Assembly: GCF_900109665.1 (NCBI RefSeq)
Contig: NZ_FOAO01000002.1
Location: forward strand, 1 to 64,000
Length of the DNA: 64,000 nt
Source of the DNA: Blastococcus sp. DSM 46786
GTDB taxonomy: Bacteria; Actinomycetota; Actinomycetes; Mycobacteriales; Geodermatophilaceae
Direction of reading: 5' to 3'
Shown: piece by piece, positions 18,388 through 27,400 of the stretch
How positions within the stretch are numbered: the stretch's first letter is position 1
Layout of the letters: each line of letters starts with the position of its first letter
The notes under the pieces: model-generated
What the model was told of the DNA's origin: nothing
Seen by the model: only the letters and a program-made list of their open reading frames with translations
Database searches by the model: none
Translations under genes and position numbers: made by a program

Positions 18388-19569
18388 CTACCGCCCCAGG
18401 GCTGGTTCCTCGACGACGTGCGGCGCATCCGCCCGCTTGCTCCCGGGCGCGGGTTCGGACCGGTACCGGCGGCCCCGCTTGACCAGCAGGACCCGGGCCT
18501 CGGCGCTGCCGCCCAGGTGCTCGAGCACGGCGGCCCGCAGGGCGGCGCTGCTGATGCCCTCCCGGGCGACGAGGACGGCGGCGGTGAGCTCGGGCGGCTG
18601 CACCAGGTCCAGCGGGTCGTTGCTGTCGATGACGGTCAGGCCGGTCGGGCCATCGGTACCCGAGAGGTCGAGCCGGCCGGGGTCGGCGCCCAGTGCGGCC
18701 TTCCGCTCGGAGACGACCTCGTGCAGGTCGGCGGGCCCGATGAACCGGACGTCGCGGACCCGCATCAGGACGCTCGTGAGGGCCACGGACAGCTTGCCGC
18801 GCATCCGCTCCTCGCCGGCCCGGCTGACCAGGACGATCGTGGGGGTCTTGAGCCGCAGCAGCCGGCGGCACACCGGGATGAGCCCGGGGAACTGGTCCGG
18901 CCGGGCAGACCGCCCCCGACGCGTGCGGGGCACGGTGACGGTGCCGAGCGCCGGCACCCCGGTGGCGTCGTCCACCCCCGCCGCGTCGATGACCGGGCGC
19001 CGGACGGCGAGGAGCAGGGACACCGCCGTCAGCCCGAGCACGAGCCCCGTGGCCCCGCCCGCCACGATGGCGAGCTTCTCGTTCAGGGCCGGGCCGGGCG
19101 GGGGAGGTGGCTGCGCCTGGCTCAGCAGCTGGAACAGCCCGACGCCCGCCCCTGGGGCGTTCAGGGCGTCGACGAAGGTGGTGGCCGCGGTGTTGGCCAG
19201 GTCGGCCGCGGTCTGCGGGTCGGGGTCGTGACCGATGACGCGGAAGACGATGGAGTCCTGGTCCGCCACCAGGGAGACCCGGTTCGGCACGATGTTCCTC
19301 AGCGGGACGACGTCACCGAAGCCGGCGGCCACCGCCTGCGCGACCTGGCCGTTGTCGAAGACCGTCTCGCCGTAGCGGGGCATCGCCGTGAGGCTCATGT
19401 CGAGCCGCGTCGCGACGATCAGGGCGTCGGCCTCCGCCGGCTTCTCCACCCTGCTCGCGGCCAGGGGCGCGGCGACGGCGCCGAGGAGGACGCACACGAG
19501 GAACACCGGCCAGTACCGGCGCAACCCCCACCGCAACATGCCGATCGCGTCGCCACCGGGTCCGTTCAT
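18388..19569 (-). CDS. Second Wzz-like chain-length protein, no kinase domain
   Basis: This 393-residue paralogue of the 9401-10606 product has membrane helix 1 at about 20-38, an outer domain containing the matching segments SIVFRVIGHDPDPQTAADLANTAA, a Pro-rich PPPPPG just before helix 2 (about 166-188), and a cytosolic tail whose fold resembles a P-loop ATPase but lacks Walker A. Like the first copy it ends in a basic tail. Two such proteins may set chain length of two polymers or form a mixed complex. It lies 73 bases after the HPr-kinase-like gene. Confidence 0.75.
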   Translation of the reverse strand: MNGPGGDAIGMLRWGLRRYWPVFLVCVLLGAVAAPLAASRVEKPAEADALIVATRLDMSLTAMPRYGETVFDNGQVAQAVAAGFGDVVPLRNIVPNRVSLVADQDSIVFRVIGHDPDPQTAADLANTAATTFVDALNAPGAGVGLFQLLSQAQPPPPPGPALNEKLAIVAGGATGLVLGLTAVSLLLAVRRPVIDAAGVDDATGVPALGTVTVPRTRRGRSARPDQFPGLIPVCRRLLRLKTPTIVLVSRAGEERMRGKLSVALTSVLMRVRDVRFIGPADLHEVVSERKAALGADPGRLDLSGTDGPTGLTVIDSNDPLDLVQPPELTAAVLVAREGISSAALRAAVLEHLGGSAEARVLLVKRGRRYRSEPAPGSKRADAPHVVEEPALGR

Positions 19570-19642
19570 GGTCTGCTCCTGTCCGTCGTGGCTGGAGTCG
19601 GCGCACTATGGCACGTATCACACGCCTGTGGCAGGGCTCGGT

Positions 19643-20800
19643 TCACGGCCGCTCGCCCAGCGCGGTCTCCACCGGTCCGACCAGGGACCGGAGGTCCACC
19701 GGGTACGGGTGCCGGAGGACGTGGCACGGCCGGTCACCCAGGTACCGCTGGAGCAGCGACCGCTCGATCTCCCGCGCCTCGTCGATCACCGCGCAGCGGC
19801 GCTCGGGGAAGAGGAAGCGGAACTGCCGGTACACCGCGAGCAGGGGGGTTCGCTCCTCCTCGAGGGAGGCGAGCATGTGCGCGGCCACCGCGGCCCCGGT
19901 GACGGGCTCGATCGAGACCTCGTCGTGGTCGTGGCTGAGCACGAACAGCACGTGGTCCACCCGGCCGTGCAGGGCGAGCGCATCCGCGCCGAAGATCCGG
20001 GCAGGGGGGACCTGGACGTAGGCCTGCCGTCGCAACACCGGCGCGGTGCGGCGCAGGACCGACGCGGGCAGGCCACCGAGACGGGTGGACAGACCCGCCG
20101 CCGACGAGGCCACCGCGGGGAGCGACCGGAGCCGGGCCCTCGTCGTGACCGGGAGGCGCGCGCGCAGCCCGGGCATCTGGTCGATGTGCCAGTTCCAGAG
20201 CCGGATGGGTTCCGGCACGCCGTGCATCCCGCCGTCCGGGGTCAGGTACACCCATTCGTCACCGACGTAGCGCGCGCCGTGCGCGGCGAAGGCGAGCAGG
20301 GCCTCGGTCTTCCCGCCCTTCCCCCAGCCGGTCGCCAGCACGCCGACGCCCTGGTGGGTGAACGCCGAGGCGTGCAGCGGCAGGACGCCTCGGCGGAGCG
20401 CGGTCATGTTGATGACGGCGAGCAGGTGCGGGACGTGCCCGGCGCGCCGCTCGCAGACGATCTCGCAGCGCTCCCCGATGGTGTCCACCGGGAACCGGGT
20501 GCGGGCGGCCACGCCGTCCTTGCCGCGGAGGAGGTAGAAGTCGTCCGCCGTGCCGGCGCTCTCCGGCCACGTGGCGTAGGTCATCGGCCGTGGCCCGTCG
20601 AGCTCGTCCACGAACCGGATGGTGATCTCCGGCTCGCGCGCCAGGGGGGCGGTGAGCGGACCGAGCTGGCGGGTGAGGGTCTCCACGTCCTCCGGGCGTG
20701 CGTCCACCACCCGGATGCCGACGATGCCGTGGAGGTCGAAGTCGACGTCCGGCCCGGTGACCTCGGCCTCCGCCACGGTCGTGCCTGCTGCTCCGGTCAT
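19643..20800 (-). CDS. HPr-kinase-like P-loop protein
   Basis: This 385-residue protein has one good Walker A, GWGKGGKTEALL (158-169), followed by DEWVYL (181-186), the arrangement of HprK/PEP-carboxykinase-like small-molecule or serine kinases. The C-terminal half is alpha/beta without a recognised domain. Such proteins are found beside polysaccharide genes and in lasso-peptide clusters, and their substrates are mostly unknown. The ATG at 20800 overlaps the upstream GT2 stop by 4 bases. Absence of the HPr-recognition region argues against carbon-control HprK. Confidence 0.72.
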   Translation of the reverse strand: MTGAAGTTVAEAEVTGPDVDFDLHGIVGIRVVDARPEDVETLTRQLGPLTAPLAREPEITIRFVDELDGPRPMTYATWPESAGTADDFYLLRGKDGVAARTRFPVDTIGERCEIVCERRAGHVPHLLAVINMTALRRGVLPLHASAFTHQGVGVLATGWGKGGKTEALLAFAAHGARYVGDEWVYLTPDGGMHGVPEPIRLWNWHIDQMPGLRARLPVTTRARLRSLPAVASSAAGLSTRLGGLPASVLRRTAPVLRRQAYVQVPPARIFGADALALHGRVDHVLFVLSHDHDEVSIEPVTGAAVAAHMLASLEEERTPLLAVYRQFRFLFPERRCAVIDEAREIERSLLQRYLGDRPCHVLRHPYPVDLRSLVGPVETALGERP

Positions 20801-21795
20801 GGCCTCCTGCTCTCGCTCAGCAGCTGCAGCGCCCGGGCCCAGACGCCCACGCCCCACCCGACGTGCATGGCGAGGAAGGCGGCGGGGACGTACACCCGGG
20901 ACGTCGGGTCTTCGAGGGTCCGTGCGGTGCCGATGGACGCCGCCGTGAGCCCGGCTGCGTACGGGGCGAGCAGCGCACACCCGAGGAGAGGCCGCCGTGC
21001 CGCGACGACGGCCGCCGTCGCCAGGTACGGCACGAGCAGCGGCGGAACCAGGTGGCGGGGGCGCAGCGACGCCGGGTGCAACCGGGCCACGTCGAGCTTG
21101 CCCGCGCCGTAGCGCCGGTACTGGCGGTAGAGCGACCGCACCGTCTGCCGGCTCTTCCACGAGATCTTCAGCGCCGGGTCGAAGAGCAGCACCGCCCCGC
21201 TGCGGCGGAGCCGGTAGTCGAACTCGAAGTCCTCGTTGGCCACGAGCCGCTCGTCCCAGCCGCCGACCCGGCGGAGCAGCTCGGTGGGGTAGGCGCCGAA
21301 CGGGATGTGATCGACCTCCTGCTCGGTGGTGCCGTAGTGGTACAGCGATCCGCCGACGCCGAACCTGCTGCCGAGAGCCGCTGCGATGGCCCGGCCCGCG
21401 GGCGTCGTCCCGAACCCGTCCTTGCGGCCGCCGACACCGCCCCAGCGGCCCTCGCGCAGACGGGCGACCGCAGCGCCGACGTACTCGCTGCCGACCGTGG
21501 AGTGGGCGTCCATCCGGACCACCCAGCGCCCGCGGGCCGCCGCGAGCGCGATGTTGAGGGCGGCCGGGATGATCTGCCGGGGGTTGGGCAGCAGCTCGAT
21601 GCGCGGGTCCTCGGCCCTGTGCCGTTCGACCACCGCGACCGTGCCGTCGATCGAACCACCGTCGACGACGATGATCTGCAGGGCCGGGTAGTCCTGGCGG
21701 CGGAGCGAGGTCAGCGTCGCGTCGATCGACTCCTCCTCGTCGCGGGCCGGCACGATCACGCTGACCAGGTCCGCGCAGCTCCCGGTGGCGGTCAT
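20797..21795 (-). CDS. Glycosyltransferase family 2 with C-terminal membrane helices
   Basis: This 332-residue protein has the GT2 start VSVIVPARDEEESIDATL, the nucleotide-binding VVDGGSIDGT, a DxD-like MDAHS and the catalytic-base region ANEDFEFDYRLRRSG. About three hydrophobic helices follow (about 245-320), so it probably sits on the inner face of the membrane and extends the lipid-linked glycan, as ExoA-type enzymes do. It overlaps its neighbours on both sides by 4 bases. Confidence 0.9.
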   Translation of the reverse strand: MTATGSCADLVSVIVPARDEEESIDATLTSLRRQDYPALQIIVVDGGSIDGTVAVVERHRAEDPRIELLPNPRQIIPAALNIALAAARGRWVVRMDAHSTVGSEYVGAAVARLREGRWGGVGGRKDGFGTTPAGRAIAAALGSRFGVGGSLYHYGTTEQEVDHIPFGAYPTELLRRVGGWDERLVANEDFEFDYRLRRSGAVLLFDPALKISWKSRQTVRSLYRQYRRYGAGKLDVARLHPASLRPRHLVPPLLVPYLATAAVVAARRPLLGCALLAPYAAGLTAASIGTARTLEDPTSRVYVPAAFLAMHVGWGVGVWARALQLLSESRRP

Positions 21796-23435
21796 CGCAG
21801 CAGCCACCGCAGCACCGGGACCCGGCCCAGCTCGGGGAAGTTCTCCTCCAGCTCGATCGCCCGCCGGCCGACGACGAGGACGACCAGGGAGGCGGCCGTG
21901 GCGGCGACCAGACCCACCAGCAGGCCGGGGCGCAACGTCCACTGGAAGACCCACAGGGTCGCCGCGCACGCGACGATCGCGAGATAGCAGCGCAGGCAGC
22001 TGCGGTCGATGAAGCCCGTCCTGATCGACGAGCGCAGCGCCCACTGGTTGAGCACGTTCTGCACCACCAGGGCCGCGAGGTTCGCGATCGCCACCGCGAC
22101 CGCCCCGTACCTCGGCACGAGCAGGATGCTCAGCCCGATGTTCAGCACCGCGACGGACACGTTGACGCCGACCAGGAACCGCAACCGCGCGCACACCTGC
22201 AGCGTGTAGGCGTTGAAGCCGAGGGCGGTGTTGAAGTAGTAGCCGATCGACAGCAGCGCCAGGACGAGGGCCGATTCGCTGTAGCGGGGGCCGAACAGCA
22301 GCAGCGTGAGGTCGTGGGCCAGGGGGCCGGTCAGCGCGAAGACCGGGAAGGTCAGGACCGCCACCAGCGCTCCCGTGTGCCAGTACGCCGCACGTAGGCC
22401 GTCGATGTCGCGTCGCTCGAAGAGCCGTGCCGCGAGGGGGAGGAACAGCGGGACGAAGGCGCCGAGCACCGCCGTGTTCAGCCGGGACGGGTTGAACACG
22501 GCCCGGTAGGTCGCGACCTCCTCGGCGGACTGGTAGTAGCCGAGGACCAGGACGCCGCCCACGACCAGCGACAGCTGGAGCAGCTCCCCGGTGAGCAGCG
22601 GCGTCGAGAAGGAGAAGACCGCCTTGAACGGGACGCGCAGGCGGCGCGGCCGCAGCTTCTCGAGCAGCCCGCGCTCCCGCAGGACCCGCACGAGCACCCC
22701 GAGGGACACCACCAGCCCGACGAGGCCGGCGGCCACGTACCCGATCGCGAGGAACTCGACTGATGCCCCGGTGAGGGCGAGCGCCACGACGACGGCCAGG
22801 CGCAGCCCGGGCGTGAACAGGTACTTGCGGAAGAAGATGGCGCCCGGGGCGCTGAAGACGGCGAAGATGTTGATGAAGACCTGGTCGAGGGCCTCCAGCG
22901 GCGCCAGGAGCAGCAGGATGAGCACGACCTGGACGGTCGCCGGGTCCGCAGTGTTCAGCAGCTGATCGGGGAAGCCGAGGAAGAGCCCCAGGCCGACGAG
23001 GCTGGTGACGACGATCGTCCCCACCGCGAGCAGCACCGCGCCGAACATGCGGTCGTAGTCCTGGTGCTCCTCGTACTTGGCCATGAACCGGCTGAGCAGC
23101 CTGCCCTGCCCGAGGGACAGCAGGGTGCGGCCGGCCGCCGCCAGCGCCAGCGCGTAGGAGAACGCGCCGAAGTCGCTCTGGGTCAGGACGCGCACGATCA
23201 CGACCTGCGTGGCCGTGGTGAGCAGCAGGGTCACGATCCGGCCGACGACCAGGAGCGCCGAACCGCGGACCTGCGAGCGGCGCATCTGCCGGCTGGTCCC
23301 CGTGCCGTACCGCGGTGCGGTGGCGGCCTCGGCTTCCGTGCCGTCGGGGATGCCGTCGGGGGAGGGCAGCGGCTCGACCGGTGCCGGGTCGTCGGCCGGG
23401 GGCCGTTCCTTGGGCGGGCGGGGCGGCGAGCTCAT
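21792..23435 (-). CDS. Wzx-type oligosaccharide flippase (MATE/PST superfamily)
   Basis: This 547-residue protein has a Pro/Glu-rich cytoplasmic N-terminus (about 1-55) followed by about 14 hydrophobic helices. The first repeat (SALLVVGRIVTLLLTTATQVVIVRVL, SDFGAFSYALALA) is typical of polysaccharide-transport flippases. It would turn the lipid-linked, possibly sulfated repeat unit across the membrane. The start overlaps the sulfotransferase stop as ATGA; the very long frame upstream is a shadow. Confidence 0.9.
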   Translation of the reverse strand: MSSPPRPPKERPPADDPAPVEPLPSPDGIPDGTEAEAATAPRYGTGTSRQMRRSQVRGSALLVVGRIVTLLLTTATQVVIVRVLTQSDFGAFSYALALAAAGRTLLSLGQGRLLSRFMAKYEEHQDYDRMFGAVLLAVGTIVVTSLVGLGLFLGFPDQLLNTADPATVQVVLILLLLAPLEALDQVFINIFAVFSAPGAIFFRKYLFTPGLRLAVVVALALTGASVEFLAIGYVAAGLVGLVVSLGVLVRVLRERGLLEKLRPRRLRVPFKAVFSFSTPLLTGELLQLSLVVGGVLVLGYYQSAEEVATYRAVFNPSRLNTAVLGAFVPLFLPLAARLFERRDIDGLRAAYWHTGALVAVLTFPVFALTGPLAHDLTLLLFGPRYSESALVLALLSIGYYFNTALGFNAYTLQVCARLRFLVGVNVSVAVLNIGLSILLVPRYGAVAVAIANLAALVVQNVLNQWALRSSIRTGFIDRSCLRCYLAIVACAATLWVFQWTLRPGLLVGLVAATAASLVVLVVGRRAIELEENFPELGRVPVLRWLLR

Positions 23436-24355
23436 GCGGGCGGGCTGACCGTGAGCCAGCCGGGGAGGTCGTGGTACCCCCGCGCCGCCAGGAGGCGGGC
23501 AGTGGACTGGTTCGACTCCCGGTAGATGTCCTGGACGTACCGGCGCAGTTCGGGGTCGAAGCTCTCGCTCAGCTCGCCACCGCTGTTGAGGTGCGCGTAG
23601 GCGCGGCGCAGGCCCCGTTGCGCCGCCGGTGGCAGGAGGCGCTCGCTGCGTCGTTTCACCGTGCGCGCCGCGGCGGCCAGCAGGGTGCTCCGGGGATGCC
23701 GGGTCACCTTCCGCGGCTCGGCGTCGAGCGAGGCGACCACGTCGACGTCGATGCCCAGCCAGGTGCACAGCGTCGCGACCACCGCCCGGGGGTCGCGCTT
23801 GAGGTCCTCCAGGAAGACGACCCGCAGGTCGTCCCCGAACTCCTCGAACCAGTCGCCGAGGTAGTCGGCGTAGAAGCCGATCCGCAGCCCGTGCAACCCG
23901 TCGCGGGGTACCGGCTGGACCCCCTCGCGGTGGCGCTGCTCGAGGACCCGCAGGTACTCCTCGAACGATCCGATCCGCACGTTGTTGCCCACCGAGCGCT
24001 GGAACGTGTAAGCCGACCAGAGCCGGTCCGCGGGATCGCGGAGGCTGATGATGACCTTCGGTTTGCCCAGCACCGTGCGGATCGCCTCGATGACCGGCCG
24101 GCCACCGTAGGAGTACGTGGGCGTCGCCTCGAGCGCGTACCGCTCCCCGCGTGCGTGGGCGAAGTGCCGTGCGTAGGTCTCGATCGGTGGCACCGGTCCG
24201 GTGTGGCGCTGCGGGTTGTAGTGGTTGAAGTACCCCGTCTCCTTCAGATCGGAGCCGCACACGTCCGGATGCTGGGCCAGGTACGCGAAGAGGGAACCGG
24301 TGCCGGCCTTGGGCACACCGGCGATCACCAGGTCCGCGATGCGGGTCTCACTCAT
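23432..24355 (-). CDS. Sulfotransferase family protein (3), heparan-sulfotransferase-like
   Basis: This 307-residue protein resembles the NST/heparan-sulfate group: PAPS loop VIAGVPKAGTGSLFAYLAQHP (PKAGTGS at 15-21), then ETGYFNHY, ATPTYSYGG, and the 3' site KVIISLRDPADRLWSAYTFQRSVGN, plus FLEDLKRDP further on. This order is characteristic of enzymes that sulfate carbohydrate chains. It is first in the operon with flippase, GT2 and HPr-kinase-like genes, so sulfation before or during flipping is likely. Confidence 0.92.
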   Translation of the reverse strand: MSETRIADLVIAGVPKAGTGSLFAYLAQHPDVCGSDLKETGYFNHYNPQRHTGPVPPIETYARHFAHARGERYALEATPTYSYGGRPVIEAIRTVLGKPKVIISLRDPADRLWSAYTFQRSVGNNVRIGSFEEYLRVLEQRHREGVQPVPRDGLHGLRIGFYADYLGDWFEEFGDDLRVVFLEDLKRDPRAVVATLCTWLGIDVDVVASLDAEPRKVTRHPRSTLLAAAARTVKRRSERLLPPAAQRGLRRAYAHLNSGGELSESFDPELRRYVQDIYRESNQSTARLLAARGYHDLPGWLTVSPPA

Positions 24356-24797
24356 CCCCGTCGGCTCCTCGTCTCGTGCGCGTGACCGCTCCGGCCCGGC
24401 AAGGTGCCAGAGGCTAGCGGCTGGAGGGGCAGTTGTGACCGGTCGTCACCGCGCCGCTGTCCGGACGGCCCACGACGGCGCCCGCAGCGGATCCGATCGG
24501 AGCCCTTCTGCAGATGCCGTGCGGGAAGGGGGTCAGAACGCCGTCGATCTGGGCTAGCGTCCCGCGGCACCTGACCAGGACCCCCCGGATCCGCAACCGA
24601 TCCAGGGGATCCGCCGGGCCAACTTCCGGTGAAACCTGCGTGGCGCAGGACGGACACCCACGGGGGGACGCGTTGTCGGTACCCAGCGAGCGGCTCGCTC
24701 CGGCGCGCCTGGCGTCGACCTCGTCGAGCCGCGGTCGCACGCGCTGGATCGGCAGCCCGGCTCCGGCCGCGGGTACCACCGGCCGGGGACCTCGCTG
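24356..24797. other. Divergent intergenic region
   Basis: This 442-base gap separates the minus-strand operon starting with sulfotransferase 3 from the plus-strand kinase/PEP-mutase operon, so it should hold both promoters. I see no convincing promoter pair, RNA or repeat. Confidence 0.4.
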
Positions 24798-25481
24798 ATG
24801 TTCAGCGTGGCCCTCATCGGACCGGACGGCGCCGGCAAGAGCACCATCAGCGAGCTGCTCGAGCGGCAGCCGATGCCCGCGCCCGTCAAGCGCATCTACA
24901 TGGGTGTGAACCTCGAGGCCAGCAGCCTGATGCTGCCCACGACACGGCTGGCCCTCGCGCTGAAGTCCGCACGCGGCCGGCGCTCGGACATGACCGCACC
25001 GTCGCAGCAACCCGTGCCGGCGGCCGGCAGCCCGGTCCGGCGCGTGGCGAAGGCAGGCGTGCGGGGCGCCCGGCTGGTGCTGTGGCTGGCCGAGGAATGG
25101 TTCCGCCAGATCGTCGCCGAGTACCACCGCAGGCGGGGCTCGATCGTCGTCTTCGACCGGCACTTCTACGCCGACTACTACCACTTCGACGTCGCGACCG
25201 AGGGTCGGCGGCCGCTCGCCTCCCGCGTGCACGGTTACCTGCTCGAGCACGCCTACCCGAAACCGGATCTCGTCATCTGCCTCGACGCCCCGGGTGCGGT
25301 GCTCTTCGCGCGGAAGCGGGAGGCGAGCCCCGAATGGCTCGAGCAGCGGCGCCGGCAGTACCTCCGGCTCGCGGAGGTCGTCCCGTCGTTCGTGGTGGTC
25401 GACGTGGACCGACCGCTGGACCTCGTCGCGCGTGACGTGGCGACGGTGATCACCGAATTCTCCGAGAAGAGGCGCGCGTGA
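24798..25481 (+). CDS. Thymidylate-kinase-like P-loop kinase
   Basis: This 227-residue protein starts ALIGPDGAGKSTISELL (Walker A 8-16) and has FDRHFYADYYHFD, the DRH/Y pattern of the thymidylate-kinase superfamily, with a basic lid-like segment (LFARKREASPEW). It is not the housekeeping Tmk: the TMP-binding motifs are poor and the genes around it are for polysaccharide. It may phosphorylate a sugar or other precursor. First gene of a five-gene run; the stop overlaps the dehydrogenase start by 4 bases. Confidence 0.7.
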   Translation: MFSVALIGPDGAGKSTISELLERQPMPAPVKRIYMGVNLEASSLMLPTTRLALALKSARGRRSDMTAPSQQPVPAAGSPVRRVAKAGVRGARLVLWLAEEWFRQIVAEYHRRRGSIVVFDRHFYADYYHFDVATEGRRPLASRVHGYLLEHAYPKPDLVICLDAPGAVLFARKREASPEWLEQRRRQYLRLAEVVPSFVVVDVDRPLDLVARDVATVITEFSEKRRA

Positions 25482-26452
25482 AGATCCTCCTGGCCAGCTC
25501 CATCGACCCGGCGGCCATCAAGGTCCTGGAGTCCCACCACGACGTCGTGCGGGCGTTCAACGCGCCCGAGGAGCAGCTGATCGACCTCGTGCGGGACCGC
25601 GAGGCCGTGGTGTTCCGGAGCGGGGTCAAGATCTCCGCCGCGGTCCTGGACGCCGCCCCGAACCTCGAGCTCCTGGTCCGGGCCGGCTCCGGCCTGGACA
25701 ACATCGACATCGAGCACGCCCGGTCGCGCGGGGTGCAGATCGTCCGGGTGCCGGGCTCGTCCGCCCAGCCGGTGGCCGAGCTGACCTTCGGGTTGCTGCT
25801 GAGCCTGGTGCGGAAGGTGGCCCTCGCCGACCGCCTGCTCCGTGAGGGGCACTGGCCCAAGGCGCAGCTCGGCGGCCCCCTCCTGGCCGGCAAGACGCTC
25901 GGCATCGTCGGGGCGGGACGGATCGGCAGCCGGGTGGGCGAGATGGGGGTCGCCTGGGGGATGCGGGCGATCGGGTGCGTCGACCGGGTCACCCCGGAGG
26001 TGGCCGGCGGTCTCGCCGGGCGCGGCATCATGCTGGCGGACTTCGACACCGTGGTGGCCGAGGCCGACTTCCTCTGCCTGCACCTCCCGCTCGACGAACG
26101 CACCCACCACATCGTCGACGCCCGCGTGCTCTCGCGGATGAAGGACGGTTCGTTCCTGGTCAACGTCGCCCGCGGCGGGGTCCTGGACGAGAAGGCGCTC
26201 TACACCGAGCTCACCGAAGGCGACCGCGTGCTGGGCGCGGCGCTCGACGTCCACGAGTCGGAGGGCGAGGGGGTGGTGTCACCGCTGGCGGCCCTCCCCA
26301 ACGTCGTCCTGACCCCCCACATCGGTGCCATGGCGTGGGACTCCCAGCGGCTCATCGGCGAGCGCGTCGTCGAGTTGCTCGGCGCTCACGAGCGCGGCTG
26401 CCTCGACGACCTCCTGATCCCGGACGAGGTGGTCACCGGAACGGCCCTCTGA
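25478..26452 (+). CDS. D-isomer-specific 2-hydroxyacid dehydrogenase
   Basis: This 324-residue protein has the NAD-binding GIVGAGRIGSRVGEMG (GAGRIG 145-150) and the catalytic Arg (NVARGG, R232), Glu (DVHESE, 260-262) and His (TPHIGAMAWDS, H281) of the family. It is close in form to SerA without the regulatory domain. In this operon it may reduce a 2-keto acid made by the next gene, for example phosphonopyruvate to phosphonolactate, or act as a 3-phosphoglycerate dehydrogenase. The substrate is not visible in the sequence. It overlaps the kinase gene by 4 bases; 51 bases separate it from the PEP-mutase gene. Confidence 0.88.
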   Translation: MKILLASSIDPAAIKVLESHHDVVRAFNAPEEQLIDLVRDREAVVFRSGVKISAAVLDAAPNLELLVRAGSGLDNIDIEHARSRGVQIVRVPGSSAQPVAELTFGLLLSLVRKVALADRLLREGHWPKAQLGGPLLAGKTLGIVGAGRIGSRVGEMGVAWGMRAIGCVDRVTPEVAGGLAGRGIMLADFDTVVAEADFLCLHLPLDERTHHIVDARVLSRMKDGSFLVNVARGGVLDEKALYTELTEGDRVLGAALDVHESEGEGVVSPLAALPNVVLTPHIGAMAWDSQRLIGERVVELLGAHERGCLDDLLIPDEVVTGTAL

Positions 26453-26503
26453 CGCGGCCGCGGCCGCCCCAACCCCCGAGCACACGAGCAGAGGAAGGTC
26501 AGC

Positions 26504-27400
26504 ATGCGAACGAATCGCGCGGAGAAGAAACGAGCTGCACTGCGGGAGGGCCTGGAGGCCGAGCGGCCGTTCGTGGCGGTCGGAGCCCACGATGCCATGA
26601 GCTCCCAGTTGATCGGGTCCTACGGCTTCGACGCCGTGTGGGTGAGCGGGTTCGCCGTCGCCACGATGGCCCACGCCCTGCCGGACCTCAACCTCACGAC
26701 CATGACCGAGGCGCTCGAGGCGGCCGTCCGCATCGACGGCGCGACGGATCTGCCGGTCCTCGCCGACTGCGACAACGGCTTCGGTGGGCTGTCCAACGTG
26801 GTGCGCACGGTCATCGAGTACGAACGCGCCGGGATCGCCGGGATCTGCGTCGAGGACAACCTGTTCCCCAAGCGCAACAGCCTCTACACGGGCGAGTCGA
26901 AGAGGGAGCTCGTCCCCGTCGAGGAGCAGGCGCGGCGCATCCGCGCCGGCAAGGCGGCGCAGGAGACCGACTCCTTCGTGTTCGTCGCGCGGGTGGAGGC
27001 GCTGATCGCCGGCCACGGGGTCGAGGCGGCGTGCGAGCGCGCCGACGCCTACGCCGACGCCGGGGCCGATGCGATCCTCATCCACTCCAAGGACAAGTCG
27101 TTGGGGGAGATCGAGGGCTTCCTCGGGAGCTGGGGCGGACTGGGGAAGACCCCGCTCGTCGCCGTGCCGACCCTCTTCCCCGACTACACGGACCAGGAGC
27201 TCTACGACAAGGGCTTCTCGATGATCATCCTGGCCAACCACCCCATGCGCGCCGCGGTCGGGGCCATGGAGCAGGTGCTCGACACCCTCCGGAGGGAGCG
27301 GAAGGCGTCCGCGGTGGATCCGCACATCGCCCCGGTGGACCACATCTTCGAGCTGGTCGGGACCAAGGAGGCCATCGCGCTCGAGGAGTCCGGGGGTTGA
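26504..27400 (+). CDS. Phosphoenolpyruvate-mutase-family enzyme (variant EDN motif)
   Basis: This 298-residue protein of the isocitrate-lyase/PEP-mutase superfamily fits PEP mutase best. It has Ser48 (WVSG), Asp88 and Asp90 (LADCDNG), Glu117, EDNLFPKRNS (117-126), Arg163 (VARVEALIAG), His194 (IHSK), and SMIILANHPMRA near the end. From memory of the mussel enzyme, these match its active-site residues, including the gating-loop Lys and Asn (here K123 and N125). The first Lys of the usual EDKxxxxxNS motif is Asn119. The lyase KKCGH signature is absent. It would make phosphonopyruvate from PEP, the entry to C-P bond natural products. No phosphonopyruvate decarboxylase is next to it. A phosphonopyruvate hydrolase or another lyase is the main alternative. 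Confidence 0.82.
   Translation: MRTNRAEKKRAALREGLEAERPFVAVGAHDAMSSQLIGSYGFDAVWVSGFAVATMAHALPDLNLTTMTEALEAAVRIDGATDLPVLADCDNGFGGLSNVVRTVIEYERAGIAGICVEDNLFPKRNSLYTGESKRELVPVEEQARRIRAGKAAQETDSFVFVARVEALIAGHGVEAACERADAYADAGADAILIHSKDKSLGEIEGFLGSWGGLGKTPLVAVPTLFPDYTDQELYDKGFSMIILANHPMRAAVGAMEQVLDTLRRERKASAVDPHIAPVDHIFELVGTKEAIALEESGG

Noticed and set aside
24798..25481. Housekeeping thymidylate kinase
   Set aside because: Substrate motifs of Tmk are weak, and the gene is locked into a polysaccharide/phosphonate-type operon.
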